A stretch of DNA of 64,000 bases. Origin: Glandiceps talaboti (lineage: Eukaryota > Hemichordata > Enteropneusta > Spengelidae). The first letter of the stretch is position 1. Each line of letters starts with the position of its first letter. Shown piece by piece: positions 41,200-55,600 of the stretch. A model generated the notes under the pieces. The model was not told the origin of the DNA and did no database searches. It saw only the letters and a list, made by a program, of their open reading frames with translations. Where the stretch lies: contig NC_135565.1 of NCBI RefSeq assembly GCF_964340395.1, forward strand, positions 10,636,742 to 10,700,741. Direction: 5' to 3'. The position numbers and the translations under genes are program-made.

Positions 41200-41534
41200 A
41201 TGGCTAGCAATTATCCAGAATCTTGGGATGATGAGGATGATAAGGATATTCCAGACAGCTGGGAAGACATGGTTAGTGATGATCAAACTAAAAAGAAAGA
41301 AGGTAATGAGGAGACAGAACTAAACCATGATGTGCAGCAACTACCGGTAGACTTGATGGACGATGAGGATTGGACAGAGATAAGTTCCACACATGAAATG
41401 GATGAAAGCACTTCCACTTCTACACAGCAAGATGAGAGTGGTGACGCTTGTGTAACATTAAAGACACGATCAGGATGCAAAAGGATCAATATATTTACTT
41501 TAGCAAATACAATGATTTCTGAAATGCGTCCACA
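41200..41534 (+). CDS. DDX60: DDX60-like exon 1 (first coding exon)
   Basis: The ATG directly follows an acceptor (TTTTTCCTTCAG), so a non-coding exon should exist upstream. It encodes acidic residues 1-111 with two SW-D/E-D motifs, then [13 protein letters not shown]. The donor GTAAGT lies at 41535. The intron after it (to 44006) holds three diverged ~300-bp tandem repeats, a MITE fragment, a foldback element and a minisatellite. Confidence 0.8.
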
Positions 41535-44500
41535 GTAAGTTTTTTTCTTTGTTAGTCCTCCAAAGGGGGGTTATTACAATGAGCTCTGTCTGTCCATCTG
41601 TCCGTCCATTTGTATGTCAGCAACACATTATTTCTCAGACATATAGCATCCGATTTCTTTCAAACCTGGTACAAAGCTGACATGCACATTTGACCAAATG
41701 GTGGCCATATTTGTAGTTTAAAATCAATATTTACAGCATAACTAATACATAGAGACACCATTCAAGTGTCTACCGCCTATTATCAGGTACAAGTTTTTTT
41801 TAAAGACCTTGACCTTTGACCTTGATCTTCACTTTCAGGGGCAATTATGTAATCCAGCCATTTGTGCCTATCACAGACACTTTCTCGCATTTATTTGTCG
41901 CCAGTTTCTGTTATATCATGCCCACAGGTAATATAGAAGAAGAAAAATAGACACAAATTGACAATTGGGTTTAATTTAATTTTAGTGCTCATATCACTTG
42001 TTACTGAATGGTGAGTAATAGATCAATATATTACTGCATAACTAAAAAACTTCAATATATAGAGACCCCATTCAAGTGTCTAAGCCTATGTAATCACATG
42101 CAAGCTTTCTTGTAAGACTTTGACCTTGATATTGACATTGACCTTTTTTATCAATTATCAAAATGAAGCTATTTTTTTGCATATTGCACAATCTGTAGTA
42201 TTTATGTGCGGACAATTTCTTTCAAGATGATGTCTGAAGATAAAGCTGAAAAAGACGAGAAATTCATACATTACTTTTTGGTGTTCAGATAACTTTTAAC
42301 TGAATGATGTGGCCATGGCCATATTTACAGTGAACAATCATGATATATTGCATAAGACCGAGACTCCATTCAAGTGTCTATCCCTAACTTATTAGGTGTA
42401 CAATCTCTTTTGAGACCTTAACCTTTGACCTTCAATATCACAATCAGGGGCAATTATGAAAATATATCCATTACTTGCATATCACAGACACATTTTAGTA
42501 TTTATTTGTTACATGTACCACAAATTTGTTTTAAAATCATATCAACATTCAGTCACATACAAGTAAAGTATTTGAGGGAAGTGTGTCTTCAATGAAGACT
42601 TGTTTTATTTTAAGAAAAAGTCCTGTCAGACTATTTTTCCTTTAGTACACTCAGCTATCAACTTGAATATGATTTTGATTGATAACAGTGGACCGCGTTA
42701 ATTTCTTCGAATTCAAATAGAAAATTGAATACTACACTTGAGATTTGTTTGGCCCTTTTGGGGATTCTTGGCAAGGGTTCCTGGGAAAAACCCAGGTGAT
42801 GATATCACATTTACTGCAACCTCTGTGTGATCAAAACAACATGGTGAAATGCAGCATACCACATGATATCATTTGCATATAGTACAGATAGTGCGATTAC
42901 ATCAATGAGAAGTCTCTGTTGATCTGTACAGCTCCTCAAAGATATAATTATATTTTTAAAAAATTGTGCCTACCCACCCTATTTTGAAATTGGGCATTAT
43001 CAGAACAACACAATTTTATTTTTTGCCTAATGGTAAATGTGACATTTTTTCTGCAATGTTTCACCATAAACCAGTTAATTAGATTGGAAATCATAGTTAT
43101 GCTTCAATTAACCAAATTATTAGACTGTCGACAGTCGTTCGTGCCTTTTTTTGCTTTTTTCATCTAAATCAAAGTCGTCGCCTCGCTCCGTAGCACTGGA
43201 TAATGCATACTGATAGGAACTGCGATTGCCGGGGAAGGCACGAACCTCCGGCACTCGCTGATCAGTATGTGGTTATAGTATTGCTTCGGATCGGAGCGAG
43301 GCAACGACTTTAGTTTTAGATAAAACATAGCAAAAAGGCATGAACGACTGTCAACAGTCTACCAAATTATTTACTCTGTTAAAAATTGTTCTTGAATAAT
43401 CAAAGACGTCTTATTATTGTTCATCTCCTTTTTGAAGAAGTTGTCAGTCTATTATTTTTGCACGGAGTGAAGAGATTTTGGTGACAGTGATGATGTCATT
43501 ACATTGTTGTTACTCCATGAAGTATTGATGTCATTACATTGATGTTACTCCATGCAGTGATGATGTCATTACATTATTGTTAATACTCCATGCATGCAGT
43601 GATGATGTCATTACATTGATGTTACTCCATGCAATGATAATGACATTACATTGCTACATCATGCAGTGATGATGTCATTACATTTGCGTTACCCCATGCA
43701 GTGATGATGTCATTACATTTGCGTTACTCCATGTAGTGATGATGTCATTACATTTGCGTTACTCCATGTAGTGATGATGTCATTACATTTGCGTTACTCC
43801 ATGTAGTGATGATGTCATTACATTTGCGTTACTCCATGCAGTGATGATGTCATTACATTTGCGTTATTCCATGTAGTGATGATGTCATTACATTTGCATT
43901 ACTCCATGTAGTGATGATGTCATTACATTTGCATTACTTCATGCAGTGATGATGTCATTACATTTTTACTTCATGCAGTGATGATGTCATTCTATTGTTG
44001 TTACAGGTATGTCAATTTGATGAATGACTTTGTAGAGTCTGAATTGTTTGTCATTGACGGTGATTCTCTTCTCCTTGAAGTTCTATCAACACCAAGCCTT
44101 GACTTCAAACATGGAGGACAGTATCTTCAACTTATCTATCTTGCTGAGCAGTTCTTGCAATACTTCACACAACGCGGGGGTTTGTTCAACATCGTCTTCT
44201 TCAAATGCATGAAGAGTGTATGGCACAGTCATCCATCCATGCAGTTAGCAAGACACATCCTGATTTCTCATCTTCAGATGAATACCCAGTTTCCTGTAGT
44301 TACCACTCATGGTGATTGGTACGAGAAGAATTGGTTAACCTATCTCCATGACAACCATCCAGCATTCATTATGGTAGCTGATGGTGATACAAAAGCCTGC
44401 TTCGGAGAAACTAACAAAAATTCCAGATTTCTGTTTCAGACTCTTATTCTGCACAGTCTTAGTGAAAAAGTGAATGTAGCGTATCCATCAGAAATACAAC

Positions 44501-47500
44501 ACACTGTGACCAAACTGTTTGGATACTACATAGAGAGTCATTATCACGTACACATGAGAATAAATAAGGTAAATATTATCTTATTAACTTTACATTCAGT
44601 ATAAAATTGAATGTAAATTATCATGGTAAATAGGTTTACTACACTCAATTAAGTTTAATACATGTGCTTGCATTTAGTGAGTGTTTTTGATATTAAGAGC
44701 CAGGTTAGCCGGTAAAATCTACTGGGCTTCCCTTGTAATTTTACTGTAGTTCCCAGACAAAGTTGTAATCATGGTAGATTGTATGGGAAACTATGCTACA
44801 TTTACCTCCATTCCTCCTTCCTGTTACCTGAGTTCCCCAACCTTAGCAAAAGCACTGTTAGTGTTCAACTTAATGTGCAGTAAAAGCAATGTCAGTAGGA
44901 GACAAGAAAAGCATGTTATGGTATTTAAAGTTTGTATATTGTGTGCACAGTGCCAGGACCCTCTGTCTTATTTAAACAATCGTCCCTAATAATGAGGAAT
45001 TTCTCCAGGAGGTCCAGTCAAATTTGCACTTGCCTTGTCGGTTTAGACAATATGGGAGAGTGGTGCAGTCTAACACCCAAAGAATATAGTGAGCAGCACA
45101 TTATGTTTTGATCTGAACCACATTAACATTCACATGTCTTTTAATTTTTTGTACTTTTGTTTCTACACAGGAAGTCAAAGCTTTCAAGCCTATATTTATG
45201 AACGTTCTAAAATTAGTTGTACATGAAAACATTAAGAGCCAAAGTGTTCGGGTGATCCAGAAATATGACATTGTACAGGTAAGTAATGGCAAAGTTGTAA
45301 AGAAACCATTTTCATAAACTATTGGTTCTGGAGAGTCATTTCATAATTTTACATCATCTACAATTACTTGCAATTTCAGAGAAATATCAAGTTGATCTTG
45401 TGTCTTTGTAGGATATCTTTGCTATGGGCTATTGCATCATGGGAGATAGCAGAAATAATTAATCGATTCATAGTTGAACAATGGATATTCTTGAAATGTT
45501 GCGTTGTCTAATATAACTAACACCACGTTGCCCCTGACAACCAATCAATGAGACATGATTTGAGTGTGGATGTTGGTGGATATGTGAAAATAATTGATTA
45601 GTTGTGTAATGAATATCATCAAGTCATCACCACAAAAAGAACTGTTTACAATAAGACCAATTTGGTTCTGGATACCCAAGCCCACCTAGATTTTCACTGC
45701 CAACCATATTTTTATTTTTACATATTCATGAAAAAAATAATAAAATCGCGAACATTGTGAAGTCTTGCCAGAAATAGCAGATGCGGAAACTGACATCAAC
45801 CAAAAAAGACAATATAAAACTATTCTTCCAATCTGTAATGGATGTAAATCTGTTTAATAGGAAGAATAAATAGCACAGACCATTTGGAAAACAATGGAAA
45901 ACCTGAACTTAGACCGTGCACTCACACAGGAAAAAAAATATAATAAAATTAAATAAAAAATCTACCTACCCCACCTATTCTAAAATTTAGCATAATCAGA
46001 ACCACGCAGTATTTTTTATTAGGTCTTTTAAACATACAATACATGCCTCTTGGTATGTTTATTTCATAGGACAAAAAAGAACGTCTGCAAAAAGTGATAT
46101 CAAAATACCTTATTCATGAATACATGAGAAGACATTGCAGTTACAGTATGAGAACAGTCGTGACTCTGGCAGCCTGTGTTGATGTTCTAGAGGCAATAAT
46201 CAGGAAGAAGGAACATCAAAAGGTAATTGTCATACATGTATAATTCTTAATCATTTGATGTTTACAGCTTGGAATTAATTGTATTGTTATGACAAAAGAT
46301 ATGTATGGATGTTTTTTTTTTTTCAGAGAATTAATTTAAAGAGAATCTTACATTGTCACAAACTTGGAGACGTAGTGTGTTGCTGTGTAGCATAAATCTT
46401 TCCTTAACCCTTTCATTCCTAGAGACGACATTGGAATAAATAGAAACTTGATTGTAAGAACATTTTCTAAAATTTAAGAATATTACTTCATTGGGAAGTA
46501 ATATTTCTTGAATTCTGATCTAAAATAAAGTTGATCTTTTTCCAAAAATTACAGAGAAACAAGAATTTTTGTTCAAAAATTTTGGCGTGAAAGTTTCTAG
46601 TCCTGAAAGGGTTAATTTAGGGGAACAAAGTTGAGGCAGATCTGTTGATGTCTTTTGCTTCAGGGATCAAGGAATTTCAAAGCATTTTTACTAATTTTGC
46701 ATCGTATAACCGTTATAAAAGAAACTTATGAAATTAGTAAATTTGGTTTTGAAGAAGCCTATATTAACTGGAAACAAGGCATTATGGGAATTAAATAAAT
46801 TTAGGATCATAACATCTCTTTAAAATTTTGCCTTCACTTTTTTTTGGCAAGGGTTCGAGGTGTGTGAACCTCCTAAAGATTGGTAGATTATGGAAAACAT
46901 ATATAGCATTGGAAATAACATGGAAATCATTCACAAAAAGTATAGACAAGATGTTATGACCCTTAAAATAAATAGAACACTATCTTTTGGTATGTGAAAG
47001 GTAAATTAATGATGTACAGTGAACCACCACAATTATAGAATTTAAATTAACCATGTCCTTGGTGTGAAAGATGTCACCAGTATATTTGCATGGTGAATTA
47101 ATCATAATAAAATATTTTTTGTTGGTCAAGGTGATGAAAATTTGGTTTGTTTGTGAGTTATGAAATATTTAGTCAATATTTGGGATAGGAGAACACCGAA
47201 ATTTGGTGCATCACATTCACAAGGATTGACACTATGCATCAATAATGGTGTGTCAAATTGTGTCATTATTGTGTATGCACACATACATGCACCCCCCCCC
47301 CCCACACACACACACAGGCACAGGCACAGGCACACATATAAACACATAGACACATATGTAAACAGACATGCACACACAGTGGCACAGGCACACATGTATT
47401 TATGTACACACATGGACGCATGTGCTAGCATGTAATACTAGCAACTATACATGTAGTGCATTTTCCTAAGTCAATTTTGTTTTCAATTTTCAAACAGATC

Positions 47501-49588
47501 TCTGTGTATTACGACTTGGCATATGTCTATTTTGTACATGCTATGCTAATGGCATACTTACCATTACAAGTGAGAGCACAATCCTTACCAGCAAACTCTA
47601 CCGGAACAGATCGACACGCTTCAAGTCATTGGAAATCACTACCAAGTTTTATACAGAGGGTAAGTGTCAAAATGTTATGTTACATGAAGATCCTCACTGA
47701 CAGTTAAAATGCAAACTAGATATTATGATAACTTTCATGTTTCTGAGATCTGAAGTATCCATATGTACAATGTATAGTGGCTATTGCAATTACAATCTGA
47801 GTTAAAAGTCTTTTATAGGAAACAACAGTCTGAGATTACTATAGTTTTAATAACTTTCATTTAATGTACAATGTAACAAGGAAAAGAAGGTAACGCTACG
47901 TACAGTCTTAGCAATATATACATGTAGCTTGAAATTTGCACCAATGTCACAATAAACCATGATTTGCATACATTTATGTAAATTGTAATGTTTTGTGTTT
48001 TAAATCAAATATATAAAAATAGATCCAGCTCTCACTGTATCAGATTCTACTTCAACTTGATGTCATACAGTTGTCAGTGGATGAAACACACTCTATAACA
48101 GATATCATGGATGGCAGATTGTTCTACAGAATTATGATGCAATTGACTGAAGACAATTCCTTAAATGGAGTTCATGAAAAAGGTCGGTGTTTTATCAGGG
48201 GCTGGTTATAGCTGGTGCTTCATTCGCATATGAATTTTCAAACTTCATGCAGGGAATAGCTATATTGTTGGGGCTTCATTTGCATATGAATCTTCAAAAC
48301 TTAATCTTCCAATGAATAATAATAGACTGGAAACTATCTAGAAGATAGCGTAGTTAAAGGATCTGTTGATGCCTTCAAGGCACCCATCTAGCACGACTAT
48401 TAAATTGCCTTCTCTCTCGGGCAATTATATATTGGTTATCTGGTCAACATATTTTAATAAGTATAGAGAGATATAAATTATCATTTATTTGGATTTTACT
48501 TTCCTTTTTTTGAGTTTCGTAATATATTTTTAGTGTGCCTATATTCATAACTTGGTCCTAAGCATTGCTACAGTATGCTAATTAAACTCCGTAAACCAGA
48601 AGTTTAAACAGGGACACAATATTCAAATGAACCAAGGGTTCTACTGATCCCCAGAAGCCAGATTTAGTTCTTTTGAGAAAAATCTCAACCACACATTCTT
48701 ATAATTTCTATTTTTATGCATCTGTTCCTGAATGTAGCTTACACAATAAATAAATACTTTGACATAACACATCGCTAGAAATGAAGCAAATAACACTTTT
48801 CACTAGAAATCAACAGATTAACACTTCACTAGAAACAAAAAAAATTACAATTCACTAGACCAAATGCAAAAGACCAAAAAGTTAACTGTACCTTGTATAA
48901 ATCAACAAACAAACATACCCCTACAGATCAATTTACAACAACAGGGTTTCATCTGGTTAAAGTATTCTTAAATTGAATTGTAGACGATATTCTTAGGGCA
49001 GACTAAAAGTGTATTATAGTAATATTACATTCAGTGTGCTACTTAATGATAGCCAGATTTTTTTGTGTGAGTCAAAATGATAAAAACTGGGATTTCTTGT
49101 GATCACCACATAGTAAGAGATAAGGGAACACCAAATTTTGGTGTGTCATTAGAAATTGTGTTCATCAGTGGCACATCAATTTGGCTCAGAGGACACACTG
49201 ATTACATTCATGTTGTGTTTTGACTTTACACTTGCGAACTCTTTTCATAGGTATACAACTACCCGAATCGATATCAGATGTATGCTCCACTTTGTGGCAA
49301 TTGATTGTTGATTGCATTGACTACAAGAATGATGGTAGTGGTGCCAATATGTCATTGCCACAAGAAGTGAAATGTAAGACTTTTACTTCAACATCAAGAA
49401 ATGAAGATAGCATATTCAGCATATTGTCCAGGAGAAGTAAGGATTCTAAGTCAGCCAAAACTTGTAAGTATATACATGTACATTGTACATGTCATACCTT
49501 ATATGGTTGTCAAGTCTCTACATCAAAATTTAACTTTGTTAATAAAAGTATGATAGTATCCTTTTCAGCAATGCTGCTTTTGGCATGG

Positions 49589-49631
<43 letters not shown>

Positions 49632-52600
49632 CAATTAACTGAAAGTTACAAAACATATACATGTACTACCTACCTTTGCCACGTAAATTAAACATGTTGG
49701 GGATGTTACTTTTCACATCTAATTTTTTGAAGTCACCTATATGTACATTTTCTCACATATACATTAAATGATATTCCAGCGATTGAACTGTTCAAAATCA
49801 TATTATTTTGAATCATTGTTTAAGTCATGCAGTTAAGTTGCAATACCATTGTCATAGACAAAAAAAGTACATAGTCCAATTCAAGTAGCATTTCAAGTGG
49901 TTTGATAAAATCATTGACCCAATCATAATCATAGTATCAATATCAATCTAATGAAGGAATTTTAAATGCATAAAACTCATGACAGGTTCGAGAATGAATG
50001 TTCATGGACTCTGTTTTCATACTTTTGATGGAATTTCTACTGACACAGTCAAAATATTTCCTGGAAGCGAATCACAAATTTTCACCCACATCTCCTCAGC
50101 AGCATCAGGAGTGTACTACAATGGGTATTTGTCACGTGTTTCAAGCTCATTTCCTTTGTCTCTCAGGGAAACATGACAAATAGCCCATTGTGTACTACTA
50201 TTAAAATATTAAAATATTAATTATAGTGTTAAAAATAATATAAACAGTCTCATGTATACTGTATAACAGGTGATATGGTCAACTAGTTTGCATGGGAATT
50301 CTGACCAGTGTATGTACAGTGTTACAACAATGTTCGACCAACTGTATCACTTAGCCTGTCTCAATTATGCTATGCTACAACTGCCTACTATAGCAGCAAG
50401 TTTCTCTATTGATCACAGTGTAATCTTTCACTCCCAGATGTTTCATTAATTAGTGTAGTGGTGTTTTATGTGGAATCTTCAGGATAGAGACCCTGTGGGA
50501 TATGTAATCTGGTATAAGTTGTATTGTGTTCAAATTGCTAATTTAATATCAAATGTTGGAGTTGTATGTTTACCATCAGAGTGAAGTCAGTGAGTGATAA
50601 TGTGTGTCATATTATCTGTGTAGTGACTAGCCAGTCTTGGTCTTATCAACAATTTGTTTACAGTGAAACACCAGGGAGTGAAAGATTACACTGTGATCAA
50701 TAGAGAAACTTGCTGCTAGTAGGTAGTTTTAGTACAGCTTGAAACTTGCTGAATCGTACATGACGTTGAGAAATTTGCTGCTAGTAGGTAGTTTTAGTAC
50801 AGCTAAGAGATACAGTTGGTAGAAGATTGTTGTATGATAAACAATATACAAATAATATGTTTAAGATATGTATTTCATATTGAGTAAAAATTTCATTCAG
50901 GATTGTTTAGCAGTAATCTTTTGTACGTGTTACAGGTACTAAACAAGATCGTATGGAAGGTTTAATACCAGTGCAGTGCGATTTGGTTGAGAAGTTTGCA
51001 GGAGATGTAATGAATTCTGTGCCGCGTCTTAATGTGTAAGTTAGCTTTTTACAATTTACCAATTTACAAACACTGACTTGGGATATGTTATTTCACATTC
51101 CTATTTTCAAGCAGCAAAAATATGTTACAGTAATGCATTGCTGTATTGTTTCATTCATTCATTCATTCATTCATTAAAGCAAATTACATATCAATTTCTG
51201 AATCATTTAAATTTTTTACAAAGGTTAAGTCCATCAAATATATAGTGACAGATTTCTTAGGCACACATTTTGATATTGATCAAGTATCAGGCTCTATATG
51301 CGCATAGGATTAAAACATTCTCATTGCAACCTCTATCCTAACAGGTCCCTGATTATACTGAGGCACAGTCGTTCATGGTTCAAATGTTGCCCAAGGACTT
51401 TAGCCATTCAGAAACAAACGGCAGCGATGGGGCTCAAACCTGCAACCTGCAGATTCCAAGCCATCCGATCCACTCTAACCATTCGCCCATCACGACTGCA
51501 CATTTAATACATGTATACACTGTTGCTGCATGTATTTGCACATATATTTCATGGTTAGGCCAAAAGAAATTGTGTCATTCCGGATCCGATAACGCTCAAT
51601 TTCACAATAGGATGGATTTTTTAAATTTTTTTATTTTTTATTTTGTTTTATCTTTGAGGATCTGTTCAAATGTTCTCTTCATATTTACAGAACTTCTCAT
51701 CGATATAATCACACTTTCTGTACTATACCGTACGCAGAAGATATCATGTGGTACACTGTAGTCCATCATGTTGTTTTGATCAAACAAAGCGATGGTGTGC
51801 AAATTTTTCCAATCTTTCATTAATTTTTTTGAATTACGTAAAAAGAGTGCTAGTAAAGAACTAGGTTGGGTTGGGTTACCGGAACCAAACAATTTTTTTT
51901 GGCCTTGCAAGTATGAACAACTTCAGAGTCACATATACACTGTAATGTCGTTCATGTAAGATTTTTTTATTATCATCAACAGAGATAAAGAAGAAGTGAA
52001 GAAGTTCCTCGTCAGTGGAAATGACTTTGATGAGAAATATCACTGGCATTCTGGAAAGCCTTTTGCTGATGAGTATGACAATATCAAAGATACTTCATTC
52101 AGTAAGTAGTAGAAATTAGTACCGGTATCACATACCGGTAGCTCAACCAGTGAACTTACATATGACTGTACACTGGTGTGCATGCATTCTAGTGGTATTT
52201 GGACTACAGTGCACTACTGAAAACACTATGTGCATGCAAATGATATGCAAATGAGGGCATGATCGTTCCTAATGTGCACAGAATTGTGTGATCGCAGTCA
52301 GAATGATTTTTATAAAGGAAATTGCTGTTTCAGATAAACATAATGTAATAGAACCAATGCATGCCATGTGTGAGTTCCAGTGTGGGTACTCAGGGGTATT
52401 TGTATTAATTTTGTGAGTGTACAACTGCTGAGAATGCTGCAAGTGCTCGTACAATACCCTGAGTAAAATACCACACTTGCAGTCAGGTCCAGTCATATTA
52501 TTACACATACAGTATTTACCAGTGATTATATCCACAAATACTGTTGTTATTTCTACATGTACTAAAACACCATTACCCACATATCTCCATTGGTATATGC

Positions 52601-55600
52601 AGGTATGACATACACGTGCAAGTTATGTTTATATATCCTGGGGGCAGCTCCCCTTATTTCAGTATACATAAATGTACATATATGTGCTGACCTTTGGGGT
52701 GTGTTTTTCTAATCATGAACACCATGTACAATTCTTGTAATATGCATAAAAGTTAATCTGAGAACTATCGTAGCTGAAGACTGTAAAATAAAATAAAAAA
52801 TTTCCAGTGGCAAAAATTTCTAGGTGTACAGTATTGTATTAAAAGAGTTCTGTACATGGATGTTATTCTTTATTCATTACAAAATAGTCTTCAAGCAGTC
52901 TGTTGATTTGAAGGATTGTAGTCACATTATTTCTGTATGCTATTGTTCTCTCGCCCTCAGTGCTATCTCACGACTATAGCCAAACATATTTCACGCCCTA
53001 TTGACAACTCCTATTGTACATGTATGCTTTTACCATGTTTGTATATTTCATGGTTTGTAAACTTCGGTAGTTCCAGTGGGCTACCAGTTTCAGAAATTAG
53101 TAATCCAAGGATGTTGACAGCAACAAATTATGGTAGCTCTATGACAAGAATTGGTAGTCTGTGGAATATATGTTATGCAAAACACTTTGGTTGTTGTTAA
53201 ATTAATGTTTCCATTGTTATAACTATACTTATGAATGAATTACCATTTTCAATTCTTTTGACATTTGTTATACACAGCGGCTCTACTTCCAAAAGATCCA
53301 TGGCAGAGGAAGAAACTGTTAAAAGACAAACAAAAATTAGCCCGACACATGCAAAGATATGGTGAGTCATTACATGGACAGTTATTTGGAGTGAGACAAG
53401 AAACGATTATTGTAGAGAAGCGTGCAAAGGGACAGCGACCTAAGCAGTCAGTAAGTGAAAAGTATTTAAATGTTGTCTATAAATTGTCTTTTGAGAAATT
53501 GCTTGAATTGAATGGAATATTGTCTACATAATGTGCAAGTGTATGTACGAAGGTTTGTGTCTATTTGTGTGCATGCATCAAACTTCCTGCACTGCAGTGC
53601 AATTTATCAAAATCATATTACCATATGCAAATCAGCACATTCCATGATGTGCAAGAAATCATTATACACCAGTTAATATTTTTCTTCAATTTTTTTTACT
53701 CAAATGTGGGGGGAGGGGGGGGGGGCATTTGAGATAAATATCTGTGATAACTTTTTGACTCACGAGTGCAATAGTTAGGTACATGTACATGTATCTAGGT
53801 AATTTGTTCTCCTGCTTGTCGTATTTTCTGCTGCAGAAAATAATCGCTGCAGAGCATGCAGCAAGTACATGTACTCTTAGTGTGGAAAATGACCCGAGTT
53901 AGCTGCATTTACATGTGTGCACTGTGGACTGCTGTGTCAGTTCAAGTTTAGATACAAGTCTTCATAGAAGACACAGGCCCCTCTCCCCCCTCAAATACTT
54001 TACTTCTATGTGACTGAATGGAGACATGATTTAAAAAGAAATTGGTGGCAACAAATGAATAGTAGAAAGTGTCTGATCATTCATGAAATTGCTGAATTTC
54101 AATAATTAAACCTGAAGGTCAGAGTCATGGCCAAAGGTCAATGTCTCAAAAGAAAGTTTAAACCTGGTCTTTGGGGGCTTAGCGTGTAATTTCTTCACTT
54201 TGTCATCAGGAGTTCACAATAAATGCATGAAGCTGTCAATTTTTACAATGAAAATAATGAAACACCAAAAGATATAATAAACGAATTTGAAATTTAACAC
54301 TGTCATTTTGATATCAACATGTGTATAAATACTGATGACCATTTGATAAAAGTTGTGTTTACAGTAAATAACATATACATGGAAATAGTCAAAGACTGCA
54401 GTTTTAATTTGCATAACTTTGAATATTTTTGTTTTCTATAGGGAATCAAAAAGGATGCAATTATTAAAGGAAATATTAAAGATAAAGAAGGTATGTATAA
54501 GAAAGAACTTACTTGGCTGTGAATTAGTAAGTAGCTGTAGGGTCCAGCATACATGTATAAGGAAAATAATTTTGACCCAGTCTTGTGACTAAAGTACATT
54601 TGTGATCTTCATCTCCAGCCATACACACTGAGTTTCTCTTTATGTTCTACAAACAAGAATCTGTTTGCATTAAGTTGCAACAGATAAGTCACCTATGTAC
54701 ATCGTTCATTCTCATATGTAGCCCCAAACTATGGAACTCTTTGCAACTTGACATTTGCCAAGCCTCCAGCCTGGAATGTTTCAAAATAAAACTGAAGACT
54801 TGTTTGTTCACCAAAGCGTATGGTGGGCCTTAGTCATTCAGCGCTACTAAACAGAACATTGCTCTGGAAATCGGCGCTATAGAAATTTGCTGATTGATTT
54901 ATTGATTGATAAATTTCAAGAACTTGTAAAAAAATATACACCATGACTTGTACACAAGGGAAGCATGATTTATACCATACATAAGCCAGGTTCAACATAA
55001 AATATGGAATATATACTCTGGTCATTCTACATCACAATAATGCATGTCTATGTCACGACAATACAACGTGTCTACCTCAATGGTTATACTGTGTTTGAAA
55101 TATGAATCAAAATTGTTTGTTTTATATTTACTTCGAAATATGAATCGAAATTGTTTGTTTTATTTTTATATACTTCAGAATCAAGTAGAAAGACTGAATT
55201 GAATAAATGGCAATTCATACAGAAAGAAAAGTTGGTGTCACTACTAGGGAACGGAAACTATGGCAGTGTACTACAAGAGATTGATATCTTTGTGTATGAG
55301 TGTAAAAGTGATGCTGTTATTGTAGATGCAATGATGAAGAAACTAGACTACGCTTGGCAAGCGTGGCAGCACCAGAAGACGATGTCTGGTACAAGAGGCG
55401 GTTGGTGTACTTTGATTTTTATTAAATTATTATTAAATATTAAACAAGGTGAAATTTGATCCCTTTTGGTATATCTATCAAGACTTCCATATTAGATTTA
55501 AGTTTCAAGAAAATTTGTTCTAAGTGCATGAAGAGTCTATCTAAAAGTCATCTAAATTTAAGTCATGATAAATTTATTAATACTTAAATCTCATAAATCA

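Noticed and set aside
52937-53200. 87-residue open frame on the plus strand in intron 9 of the DDX60-like gene
   Set aside because: Exons 9 and 10 join in phase without it, and it has no similarity I can recognise.
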